Positions 9,236-16,543 of a stretch of DNA of 64,000 nt are shown piece after piece. How positions within the stretch are numbered: the first letter of the stretch is position 1; every line of letters starts with the position of its first letter. Source of the DNA: Bdellovibrionaceae bacterium UBA1609 (GTDB lineage: Bacteria > Bdellovibrionota > Bdellovibrionia > Bdellovibrionales > UBA1609); the NCBI GenBank assembly GCA_002321895.1, contig DCMZ01000003.1, forward strand, positions 337,070-401,069. Reading direction: 5' to 3'. The translations under genes and the position numbers were made by a program. The notes under the pieces are model-generated. The model made no database searches, was not told the DNA's origin, and saw only the letters and a program-made list of their open reading frames with translations.

Positions 9236-9964
9236 ATGAAAGAACCGTCCGGCATAGTTATAACTCATTTGTTAACAGGTTGGATAACATTAAATAAATC
9301 CGTGGTCATTCAAGGGGGAAGTGGCACATTACGTCTGCCCGTTTATGCTCACCATATCTCCCACCCAAAAGGTGAACTCCTTTTCGATAGTGGGTTGCCT
9401 CAAGCGTTTGAAGACAAAAACAATCAGCGCCGCGAGAATAGAAGTTTCCGCTTTGATGGGGTCAAAAATATTGTGACCTGTTTGGAAGAAGCCCATTTAG
9501 ATCCCAACAGAATTCAAAAAGTCGTCACTAGCCACTTTCATTTTGACCATGCGGGCGGGAATAGCCTGTTAAAAAATGCCACCGTCATCGTTCAAGAAAA
9601 AGAGCTCGAGGCGACTCGAATTCCGGAGTTTGTGGAGAAAAGTGGTTACAACACAATGGATTTAGTTCCTGAGCACAACTACCAAGTGATTAACGGTGAG
9701 TTTGATATATTTAACGATGGTTCTTTGGTTTGTTTGCCCACACACGGACATACGGCCGGCCACCAATCCCTACAGATTCTAACCGGCAAAGAAAAGATGG
9801 TCTTAGCTAGCGATGCCTGTCAGATAAAGCAGATCTTAAATGACGAGTTCCTCCAGGCCCCCTCCTTCGATCAAGAGTTACAACTCGAATCCCTTAAAAA
9901 GCTGCAGAAATTGCAAGCGTTGGGCTTTGTCATTGTCCCTGGCCATGAGCCTTTGGGTAATTGA
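9236..9964 (+). CDS. Metallo-beta-lactamase-fold hydrolase, N-acyl-homoserine-lactonase-like
   Basis: 242 aa, no signal peptide, ATG 8 bases after the previous stop. It has the dinuclear zinc site: HFHFDH (H100, H102, D104, H105), GHTAGH (H172), SDA (D193) and GHEP (H237). The length, the GHTAGH form and the N-terminal arrangement match the AiiA/AttM lactonase branch, which opens acyl-homoserine-lactone rings. Related members act on other lactones or esters, so the substrate is open. It probably shares a transcript with the two exported proteins upstream. Confidence 0.8.
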   Translation: MKEPSGIVITHLLTGWITLNKSVVIQGGSGTLRLPVYAHHISHPKGELLFDSGLPQAFEDKNNQRRENRSFRFDGVKNIVTCLEEAHLDPNRIQKVVTSHFHFDHAGGNSLLKNATVIVQEKELEATRIPEFVEKSGYNTMDLVPEHNYQVINGEFDIFNDGSLVCLPTHGHTAGHQSLQILTGKEKMVLASDACQIKQILNDEFLQAPSFDQELQLESLKKLQKLQALGFVIVPGHEPLGN

Positions 9965-10040
9965 TCGATCACATTAAAGAACTCTGGCACTTGTATGGCT
10001 CTAAAGGACAGCGTGATCAAACAATTAAAGGAGAATCTGG

Positions 10041-10424
10041 ATGAACACTCAAAAATTAGCCGCTTTAGTGACGCTTTTTGCGTTATGTGCACATTCTGTG
10101 GTCGCAAGTGCAACTACAAAAACCATTAGAAAAATCACCCTTAAGGACCTTATGCAAGCACAGTCAGTCACACTCGATCTGACAGCTGACGATGAACCGC
10201 CACTTATTGCCTATAAAAACATTCCCGAATTAGCTGCTGGCAAGCTATGTGATTCCGCTGGAGGAAAAATTCCAGTTTCTATTTCACCCGCCGAAGTCAC
10301 AATTGAAAAAGGTCAATCGTATTGGTTGGGTTCTGCCGTTTCCATAGATCTTGTGAAAAATGAAAGAGATGCTTTTAGTGGAGTAGCTCTCACTAAAGTG
10401 GTTTGTGGAGAGAAAAACGATTAG
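10041..10424 (+). CDS. Small exported protein of unknown function
   Basis: 127 aa, ATG with AAAGGAG upstream. A signal peptide (about residues 1-23) ends VVASA. The mature part is a mixed domain with two Cys that could form a disulfide. No family was recognised. It lies 76 bases after the lactonase-like gene, and a terminator-like hairpin separates it from the convergent LanC-like gene. Confidence 0.65.
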   Translation: MNTQKLAALVTLFALCAHSVVASATTKTIRKITLKDLMQAQSVTLDLTADDEPPLIAYKNIPELAAGKLCDSAGGKIPVSISPAEVTIEKGQSYWLGSAVSIDLVKNERDAFSGVALTKVVCGEKND

Positions 10425-10434
10425 AATTGAGCCC

Positions 10435-10473
10435 CTCACCTTTTAGAACCGCAGTGCTGTACTAAGAGGTGAG
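10435..10473. terminator. Bidirectional terminator-like hairpin between convergent genes
   Basis: CTCACCTTTTAG (10435-10446) pairs with CTAAGAGGTGAG (10462-10473), 11 of 12 positions Watson-Crick plus one G-T. It sits midway between the stops at 10424 and 10489. There is no strong T-run on either side, so termination efficiency is uncertain. Confidence 0.55.
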
Positions 10474-10488
10474 TGACACTCTAAAAAC

Positions 10489-11652
10489 TCAGATGAAATC
10501 CAGCCCCGGTAGCTTGTCGGTTTTTTCAATACAGGAAATCAGATAACAGGCCAATCCAACATCTCCCGTCCACAGCGTATATCGATCACTACGGTTTTCA
10601 ATGGCATGCATAGCAAAGGCTCTCGCTCTATTGAGCCATTGAACCTCACCCGTTCGACGATATAGTTTTAAAAAAGCATACCCGTTGCCGTCTGTCCCAT
10701 GGCAAATCGACACTCCTTTTTTCAATGGGCCGGCTTTCCAAATGAGTTCTCCTCCTTTTAACAGAAGACTCTCAAGAGCCGCAGAGGCATTTTTTGAATA
10801 GCCACCCAATGAAGTGATTACGCCCGGAGACCCATGACACCACTGAACCATGACTCGTTCATCATTACCCTCAAACAGCACAGGCCAGTTGGCTAGGTCA
10901 CCTTCAACCTTAGCTGACTTTATAGTGGTATCAGCAATTCGCTCCAGTAGGAGTTGTTGCCTTTTAGAGTCAAGGAGGTCAAAGCCCTGTAATAAGGGGT
11001 AGACATTGCCGAAGAACCCATGCTCCGCACCTACTATTTGCCTGACCTTGTTGTATAAATCTTGAGTCCAGACCCACTGGCCATTGTCATTGAGATGCCA
11101 TTTTTCAAAAAGGTAATCCACGTTTTCGATGAACAACTCTCTCCAGCGTCCTTCCTGAGTCCATCGAAACATATATAACGCCGCCAACATTGTTCCCGGG
11201 CAGCCCCAAAGAACTTCATTTACGGGATTGTTAATGTTTTCTTTTATTTTGAGGAAGAGAGTATCCGCCACCTCTTGGGATTTTGAAAATTTAAAATGAA
11301 ACAGTAAAATTCCCGTCTCACCTAAAAAATAGGACGGCACTATTTCTTCCGTATCTGGAGCCCGTCTGTACTCCTCCAAAACCTTATCTATGACGCTATT
11401 AATACTAAACGGGGCTTTGGTTTTCCTAAATCTAGATATCTCATCTAGTCCTAGTAATGTTCCTGTGGCACCAAAATACAGAGATTTGTTACATGGGATA
11501 TCACAGGCTTCGTCTTTATGGGCTGGCCAAAATGTTTCTGGGTCGAACGCTGCCGTGGTTTTTTCAAATATGTCATCAATGATCCTCAACGCTTTTTCTT
11601 CGGACCACCTTTTCTCGACCCATTCCAGGTGCCGATCTCCATCGATTAACAT
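10489..11652 (-). CDS. LanC-like protein (lanthionine synthetase C-like fold)
   Basis: 387 aa, ATG with GGGAG upstream. It has the alpha-toroid repeats of LanC (FGATGTLLGL, FLGETGILL, WGCPGTM, EHGFFGN) and the zinc triad: WCHGSPG (C272) and ICHGTDG (C317, H318). True LanC cyclases couple Cys thiols to dehydrated residues in lantibiotics and sit beside a dehydratase and precursor peptide; none is visible within the window. Orphan LanC-like proteins also exist that act on dehydroalanine-type damage or bind glutathione in eukaryotes. The role here is open, but zinc ligands are intact. Confidence 0.85.
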   Translation of the reverse strand: MLIDGDRHLEWVEKRWSEEKALRIIDDIFEKTTAAFDPETFWPAHKDEACDIPCNKSLYFGATGTLLGLDEISRFRKTKAPFSINSVIDKVLEEYRRAPDTEEIVPSYFLGETGILLFHFKFSKSQEVADTLFLKIKENINNPVNEVLWGCPGTMLAALYMFRWTQEGRWRELFIENVDYLFEKWHLNDNGQWVWTQDLYNKVRQIVGAEHGFFGNVYPLLQGFDLLDSKRQQLLLERIADTTIKSAKVEGDLANWPVLFEGNDERVMVQWCHGSPGVITSLGGYSKNASAALESLLLKGGELIWKAGPLKKGVSICHGTDGNGYAFLKLYRRTGEVQWLNRARAFAMHAIENRSDRYTLWTGDVGLACYLISCIEKTDKLPGLDFI

Positions 11653-11747
11653 TGCTTACTCCCTAGAAATTATTGTGCCATTCGCCTCCGGCTCATGCCT
11701 GCGGGCCCACGATTCATTCTCTCCTACTTTCAAATTTTCAGCATGGA

Positions 11748-11850
11748 AAAATTCCTAACATAGAAAATAGACCAGCGAAGTGGTGAGGGAGCGTATGTAT
11801 ATACGTGAGCGAACCCGGAGTGCTGGCTAGTTTTCAATGTTAGGGATTTT
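11748..11850. repeat. Long-arm inverted repeat (structured extragenic element) next to tRNA-Ser
   Basis: Arms 11748-11776 and 11822-11850 (29 bases each) are complementary at 23 of 29 positions. Between them is a short hairpin, CGTAT-gtat-ATACG. The element begins 13 bases beyond the 3' end of tRNA-Ser(GCU), so it could be part of its transcript and act in termination or processing. No ORF is conserved in it. A similarly built element occurs at 60824-60921. Confidence 0.7.
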
Positions 11851-11860
11851 AACTGGTGAA

Positions 11861-11954
<94 letters not shown>

Positions 11955-12048
11955 GCGAGCAATGTTTTTTAGCTGAATGAAGGAAATTTGCCATAGGCTG
12001 CCCTATGAATCAACTCCCTTGCGTCTCAATCTGTTGGACACGATGCAT

Positions 12049-12642
12049 TTATTGGTAGTTCTCTGGAAATAATTCCCGTTCTACCGATCCAATCACGGTA
12101 TGGATCAGCTTTATGTGCATTTCTTGGATCCGATCAGAGGAAGATGGCCCCTCAATGACAATGGGTAGATCGGCTAAGTTTTTCAACTCCCCGCCGGTTT
12201 TCCCCAATAGGGCCACGGTTTTAATGCCCTTGGATTTGGCCACATTAAAGGCATTGATCACATTTTTAGAGTTACCACTAGTAGAAAGCCCTATAAGTAC
12301 GTCACCTGAGCGCCCTAGCCCCTCGATTTGACGAGCAAAGATCTGCTCAAACCCATAATCATTGCTCACACAGGTCACGTGGCTGGGGTCTCCTAGAGCC
12401 AAGGCTCCGAGAGGCTTACGGTCATCCCGATAGCGACCGGTGAGTTCTTCCGCAAAGTGCATGGCATCACAGTGGCTGCCACCATTGCCGCAGCTAAAGA
12501 CATTTTGGTCATTTTTATAGGCCTCGATAAGAATCTGAGAAAATTCCACGCATTTTTCCAACTGCTCGGGCTGAGAGAGAAACTTTTCCAATGTCTGCTG
12601 GGCTTCTTCTAATTCGGATTTCCACTGCTCTAAAATATTCAA
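12049..12642 (-). CDS. gmhA: Sedoheptulose-7-phosphate isomerase
   Basis: 197 aa SIS-domain protein, full length for GmhA (about 190-200 aa). It isomerises sedoheptulose 7-phosphate to D-glycero-manno-heptose 7-phosphate, the first step toward ADP-heptose for the LPS inner core. Diagnostic motifs are the phosphate-binding CGNGGSHCDAMHF, EELTGRY, and LSTSGNSKNV, with the catalytic Glu in EELTGRY and His in MHIKLIHT near the C-terminus. It implies a heptose-containing LPS. It stands alone between tRNA genes; the other heptose genes are not in this window. Confidence 0.93.
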   Translation of the reverse strand: MNILEQWKSELEEAQQTLEKFLSQPEQLEKCVEFSQILIEAYKNDQNVFSCGNGGSHCDAMHFAEELTGRYRDDRKPLGALALGDPSHVTCVSNDYGFEQIFARQIEGLGRSGDVLIGLSTSGNSKNVINAFNVAKSKGIKTVALLGKTGGELKNLADLPIVIEGPSSSDRIQEMHIKLIHTVIGSVERELFPENYQ

Positions 12643-12816
12643 ATGAGATCTCCTTGGGTATGAGAGGTCAAATATACAATTTTAACGGCAAGCTAGCACC
12701 AGGCCCCTGTATTTTCTAGCCTATTTTTGATGAGGATCGGTGGATCCAGAGCCCTACCAGCTAAAACGGACTTGATTTTAAAGGGCTCAGGCAGTAATCC
12801 TACGACCTCATGTTGC

Positions 12817-12893
12817 GCGCCCGTAGCTCAGCTGGATAGAGTACCTGACTACGAATCAGGTGGTCGGAGGTTCGACTCCTTCCGGGCGCGCCA
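12817..12893 (+). tRNA. tRNA-Arg (anticodon ACG)
   Basis: Acceptor stem GCGCCCG/CGGGCGC, D-arm with TAGCTCAGCTGGATAGAG, anticodon loop CTACGAA, T-arm and encoded CCA all fold. ACG normally becomes ICG and reads CGU/CGC/CGA. A plausible promoter lies upstream (TTGATT at 12772 and TAATCC at 12795, 17 bases apart). Confidence 0.97.
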
Positions 12894-12968
12894 TTTTTAG
12901 CTCACAGCGACAACCACCCTCCACAAGTCTTGTAATCCTTTTATTCGTTTTTCTTATCTCAGATTAAA

Positions 12969-12997
12969 TTGACAGCCCATAGGGATTTGGATAGTTT
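12969..12997 (+). promoter_or_regulatory. Sigma-70-type promoter of tRNA-Asn
   Basis: Consensus -35 TTGACA at 12969-12974, 17-base spacer, weaker -10 TAGTTT at 12992-12997. The predicted start is about 6 bases before the mature tRNA 5' end at 13010. Confidence 0.6.
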
Positions 12998-13009
12998 CAG
13001 TTGTCTCGT

Positions 13010-13085
13010 TCAGGTGTAGCTCAGTTGGTAGAGCAGGTGACTGTTAATCACCCTGTCGGGGGTTCGAGTCCCTCCACCTGAGCCA
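13010..13085 (+). tRNA. tRNA-Asn (anticodon GUU)
   Basis: Standard cloverleaf with acceptor stem TCAGGTG/CACCTGA, anticodon loop CTGTTAA, T-arm GGGGG-TTCGAGT-CCCTC and encoded CCA. The last bases also form the left arm of a 10-bp perfect inverted repeat (13080-13089 with 13117-13126). Confidence 0.97.
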
Positions 13086-13429
13086 TTTGTTACCCCGCAG
13101 GCGAAGCCGAGGAGTTCAAATGGCTCACCGGTTTCGAAGAAATCGGTCGGCGTAGCCGAGGCCAACAATTCATTAAGTTAAATCCAGACAGCATTAGCTG
13201 TCTTTTTTTATATCTAAATGGGTCTGAGTTGAGGGGCGAGAAGTGAAACTCTGGCCTTGATGAACAACGCAGTTGTTGAGCAAGGTAAGTCAGCCACGAG
13301 GGCTGACTTAAGAGGTGAACCGGCGGTCTGCAGCTTTTTGCAGGAGCAAAAAGCGAAGGACAGTCCCTCCACATCAGTCGGCGTAACCGAGGCCATCCAT
13401 CTTCCGTACCACAAACAAGATTTTTGGAA
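13086..13429. other. Gene-free, hairpin-rich region downstream of tRNA-Asn
   Basis: No convincing gene. It holds, in order: an inverted repeat with the tRNA end (GAGCCATTTG/CAAATGGCTC); a hairpin ACCGGTTTC-gaa-GAAATCGGT (13127-13147); a terminator (about 13185-13209); hairpins AACAAC/GTTGTT and AAGTCAGCC/GGCTGACTT (about 13290-13315); GCTTTTTGC-agga-GCAAAAAGC (about 13333-13354); a degenerate copy of the tRNA-Asn 3' end (AGTCCCTCCAC, about 13362-13372); and copies of the short motif GGCGTAGCCGAGG. It looks like repeat-derived or decayed DNA. Confidence 0.6.
13148..13217 (+). repeat. About 70-bp direct repeat containing a terminator, copy 1
   Basis: Near-identical to 13970-14037: CGGCGTAGCCGAGGCCA, then a spacer with AAGTTAAATCCAGACAG, then a stem AGACAGC/GCTGTCT and a T-run. 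It serves as a likely terminator for tRNA-Asn. Only a handful of substitutions and small length differences separate the two copies. Confidence 0.8.
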
Positions 13430-13891
13430 TTAATACTTTTCTCTTTCCCATTCAAATTGGTAGAAGCCTGCCGGAAATATATCTTCTTCTTCCGTCGGGT
13501 TATCTATTCCTTCAAGTGAACAATAATCCACCTTAATGCCGTATCGATATAGATTTCCCCGCTTTGGCGGCTCTTCGCTTAAGACTAACTCGCACGTTAG
13601 CTCGTACTTATATTGTTCGTCCTCCACCGGCACAACGGCTCTATTCACCTCCTGATCTCCTTCTTTTATAAAATCGACACCTAAACGAAGATCATAAGAC
13701 CAGCGCAAACTCACAGATTCGATATCATAAGGGAGGGCCATCCCCTCTAGCCATCCATTAACTTGCCAATCATTAAGATAAGATAAAAGTTTAGATTTGA
13801 CTTCATTATCCGGTATGGGGTGAGCAAAGCTATATTCAGTAAGACAAAAATTGATAGACAATGCAAAAAATATCATCATAAAAAACTTCAT
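13430..13891 (-). CDS. Small exported protein of unknown function
   Basis: 153 aa from the ATG at 13889-13891, preceded by GAGGAAATT; upstream in-frame starts would bury the signal peptide (MKFFMMIFFALSINFCL ... SFA-HP). The mature part is acidic, rich in Trp and Tyr, with a Cys pair (C in TCELV and DYCSLEG). No family was recognised. It is bracketed by repeats: the GGCGTARCCGAGG motif lies on both sides, and the 70-bp terminator repeat begins 79 bases upstream. Possibly an inserted accessory gene. Confidence 0.65.
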   Translation of the reverse strand: MKFFMMIFFALSINFCLTEYSFAHPIPDNEVKSKLLSYLNDWQVNGWLEGMALPYDIESVSLRWSYDLRLGVDFIKEGDQEVNRAVVPVEDEQYKYELTCELVLSEEPPKRGNLYRYGIKVDYCSLEGIDNPTEEEDIFPAGFYQFEWEREKY

Positions 13892-13969
13892 AATTTCCTC
13901 TACATAGTTAAAGTATAAAGCTATATAAGCAAACTTTATGCCGCGAAAACCTAGCGTTTGGCTTTCCAG

Positions 13970-14037
13970 CGGCGTAGCCGAGGCCATCAATTCATAAAGT
14001 TAAATCCAGACAGCATTGACTGTCTTTTTTTATATCT
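13970..14037 (+). repeat. About 70-bp direct repeat containing a terminator, copy 2
   Basis: Second copy of the 13148-13217 sequence. Its right end overlaps the stop codon (TTA at 14030-14032 on the plus strand) of the minus-strand gene above it. On the plus strand the hairpin AGACAG/CTGTCT is followed by a T-run. Confidence 0.8.
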
Positions 14038-14848
14038 CCAAACCCGAATAGATAAAATCGTACTTCCCATCCACAGGATTGTCCCTTAGGGAAATTCCGT
14101 ATTGCCCATCCACAAACAGAATCGCAGCCTCTAACCCCGTGGCTTTAGCAATAGTATTATGAGCCACTATTTGGTTCACTTGCCGGTCGAAAACTCTAAG
14201 TGCCTTCGCATCAGCGAGGCCCATTGTAGGCGCAACAAACACTCCCTGGTAATGGGCTTTCACTTCTATAAAACTAGTCACAGTAATTACATCCAGCTGA
14301 CGATGCAGATCCACATCCTTGAGATTTTTTAAATCTATGGTTTCAATGCCTCCTGCCTGGAGCTCTCTCAACCCTTTAATGTTACCCTTGATACCTTTAC
14401 GTAGATCACGCTTTAACCTCAGTAATACATCCATAATTCCAATGTGACCATTACCTGAGATCGGTTCTGACTCTATAGCCAGTTTATCAATGGCCATCTC
14501 GACAGCTTCCAATTTCTCAGTATAGAACTTTACAGCATTCGTGATTGCCAATGTCTGGTCGACACCAAGTTCGTCTCCTCTAAAAGAGTAATCTTTTTTT
14601 ACATCATGTAATTTGTTAAAAATACTACGCGCCGTGGACCCACCCAAGCCGACAAGGGAGTCTTTGGAGATCGAAAATCGACTGTGCTCTTCATATGTCT
14701 TTACCCGAAACTCCCCTTTGGACTCTCTAAACAGGGGAAGGCAACTGGTGGGAGCTGCCGTCACCAAACTTGGCAAAACTGTCAACGATATACTCAATAC
14801 CAAATAGCTCAAAGACCTATAGATTTGAGTTGAACGTTGTATATTCAT
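14030..14848 (-). CDS. Exported protein with possible PD-(D/E)xK nuclease-like C-terminal domain
   Basis: 272 aa. A signal peptide ends VTA-APTSC, giving the mature start APTSCLPLF. Residues 45-165 are helical. The C-terminal part has LDVITVTSFIEVK (D186, E195, K197), which fits the D-x(n)-E-x-K core of PD-(D/E)xK nucleases, then a helix RQVNQIVAH and a strand AAILFVDG, in an order typical of the fold. This is a by-eye match only. If real, it would be a secreted nuclease, fitting a predatory or antagonistic lifestyle. The C-terminus overlaps a repeat copy. Confidence 0.65.
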   Translation of the reverse strand: MNIQRSTQIYRSLSYLVLSISLTVLPSLVTAAPTSCLPLFRESKGEFRVKTYEEHSRFSISKDSLVGLGGSTARSIFNKLHDVKKDYSFRGDELGVDQTLAITNAVKFYTEKLEAVEMAIDKLAIESEPISGNGHIGIMDVLLRLKRDLRKGIKGNIKGLRELQAGGIETIDLKNLKDVDLHRQLDVITVTSFIEVKAHYQGVFVAPTMGLADAKALRVFDRQVNQIVAHNTIAKATGLEAAILFVDGQYGISLRDNPVDGKYDFIYSGLEI

Positions 14849-14916
14849 AAATTTATGAGAACTGCACGGAGCATGCTTCTAATTCATGTACGAACTAGGA
14901 AATCCCCACCCTTGCC

Positions 14917-15618
14917 CTAGCGCTTCTTTATGCCTTGGACCATTTTCAAAAGTTCTTCATCTAACTTTTTAAGAGCTTTGTTTTTAGAGACTTCTAAAAG
15001 TTGTTTGTTCTCTTTTCCATAGGCCGCAATGTAAGTGTTGCTCGTTTGAGATTCTGCTTCTGCTGTCAGATAAAGATATCCATTTCTAACATCCCAAAGA
15101 GTCGCGTTGGCCATGAATAGAGCGTCGGCTTCTGACCCGGGAACAAACAAAGCCGGGGCTATAAGAAAATAGGACCAACCTAAATTATTCGTATAACGAT
15201 CCACTTCACCCACACCACTCACAATCAAAACCGCGTCAGCTCCATGCCGAGCGGCTGCAAGACGTATAGAGTTCAAGTCTCCTTCACCAGAAATTGTTGA
15301 AGGGAGTATCTGGAAAACCTCTGTTATCATTTCAGAATAATCTGACTTTTTTGAAAGGTTTAGAAAAATGTTTTTATCTTCATCTGACCATCGCCAATTG
15401 GAAAACTGATAGTAACTATCGCTGTTTTTGAAAAAGACACCCAACTTAAAGGTTTTAGGTAAATTCGGCTTCAACGCTAATACTTTTTCAATTTCAGCAT
15501 CGGTAACAACAGGAGTTTTAACTCCAAGTTGACCCTTTAAAGTACCTCGATTGAAGCCCGAACTGGCACATCCCACAACAAATCCACAAATCAAAATACA
15601 AATAATATTTTTCATCAT
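14917..15618 (-). CDS. Lipoprotein, resembles the rhombotarget-lipoprotein type
   Basis: 233 aa beginning MMKN; the second ATG (15615) has better spacing to GGAGG. Lipobox VGC at Cys 16. The body has a strand LGVFF, a patch AAARHGADAVLIVSG, then FLIAPALFVPGSEADALFMANATLWDV and a final helix rich in Lys. The order and the phrase with a PG turn recall the rhombotarget lipoprotein family, whose function is not well defined; I am not certain. No neighbour supports a pathway. Confidence 0.6.
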   Translation of the reverse strand: MMKNIICILICGFVVGCASSGFNRGTLKGQLGVKTPVVTDAEIEKVLALKPNLPKTFKLGVFFKNSDSYYQFSNWRWSDEDKNIFLNLSKKSDYSEMITEVFQILPSTISGEGDLNSIRLAAARHGADAVLIVSGVGEVDRYTNNLGWSYFLIAPALFVPGSEADALFMANATLWDVRNGYLYLTAEAESQTSNTYIAAYGKENKQLLEVSKNKALKKLDEELLKMVQGIKKR

Positions 15619-15815
15619 CCCCTCCGAAAATATATCCTATGCTGTAACACTAATACTCTTACCACAACAATGGCAGAGATATCTTGTTTGGCGGTGGACA
15701 GCATTGACAAACCATTATTCAAGCACGGGCCCGGTCACCATTCGAAACCATTTGTCCTGGCATCAACCTTGCTGATCAATGAACTAAGGTGCCAAATTGG
15801 TAATTAATATGAATC

Positions 15816-16526
15816 TTAACGCAAAGATCCTGTGATCATGGGATGATAGAGATCTTCCTCTAAGGGGATATGCAATTCAGAATTATCTTCAAGGATTTTA
15901 AATTCGACGGGGTGATCTAAGATCGCTAGCGGGCAACACTCGTTGCCCTCACCCATCACCAAAGTGGCCGCAACAGCTAAAGCATCCGCGACGTTTATAG
16001 ATGTCATCATTAAAGGCCGATCAAACAGATCTTTATGGCCCACTTTATCCTGAAGCCCATTAAATCCGTAATAGGCCAACGCCACTCCGGACACCCCACG
16101 CCTCAATGGAGTGGTGTGAGAGTCGGTGAGAATGACACCCAAGTCTTTTAAGCTGAAGGCCGCCTTCACCTTTTCACAAATGTGTTTTGCACTGATAAAG
16201 GGGTTTTCCGGATAGAGAATAAACTCGTCCCCTTCGGAGTTGGACTCGTCGATACCCGAAGAAGGAATGAGTAAACTCTCTTTGATCGTCAGGTGACAAT
16301 CGTAGGAACATCGACCCAAGTAAATATCCGCCTCCCTTTTTACTAAATCCTCTTTTTCGATTTCGCTTTTTTTAACAAATCGATTTTCGGAAACACTCAC
16401 TAACTTAGAGGTGACAGCCAGGATCTTCCCTTCAAGCTCTCGTCCATTAAGGTGGGACAGCAGAAACGATTCTAGATCCATGCCTTTTTTAAAAACTTCT
16501 GTCTGAATGGGTTTTGCGCTTAACAT
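15816..16526 (-). CDS. Coenzyme F420-0:L-glutamate ligase (CofE)-like protein
   Basis: 236 aa, ATG with GAGGAAA upstream. Motifs match the CofE fold: KILAVTSKLVS, LLIPSSGIDESNS, ILYPENPFISA, VILTDSHTTPLRRGV. CofE adds glutamates to F420-0 with GTP. No other F420 gene is visible here, and most proteobacteria-like lineages lack F420; members annotated in folate glutamylation or of unknown role exist. The residues TDS-x-TTPLRRG are the conserved metal/phosphate loop. It lies 17 bases downstream-adjacent to the hydrolase gene start/stop boundary and may share a transcript with it. Confidence 0.8.
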   Translation of the reverse strand: MLSAKPIQTEVFKKGMDLESFLLSHLNGRELEGKILAVTSKLVSVSENRFVKKSEIEKEDLVKREADIYLGRCSYDCHLTIKESLLIPSSGIDESNSEGDEFILYPENPFISAKHICEKVKAAFSLKDLGVILTDSHTTPLRRGVSGVALAYYGFNGLQDKVGHKDLFDRPLMMTSINVADALAVAATLVMGEGNECCPLAILDHPVEFKILEDNSELHIPLEEDLYHPMITGSLR

Positions 16527-16543
16527 TTTCCTCTACTTTGCTT

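Noticed and set aside
10489..11652. Lantibiotic biosynthesis cluster
   Set aside because: No precursor, dehydratase, protease or exporter gene is adjacent.
13090..13455. Minus-strand open frame of 121 codons beside tRNA-Asn
   Set aside because: It crosses hairpins, a terminator and repeat copies, and has no ribosome site or protein-like pattern.
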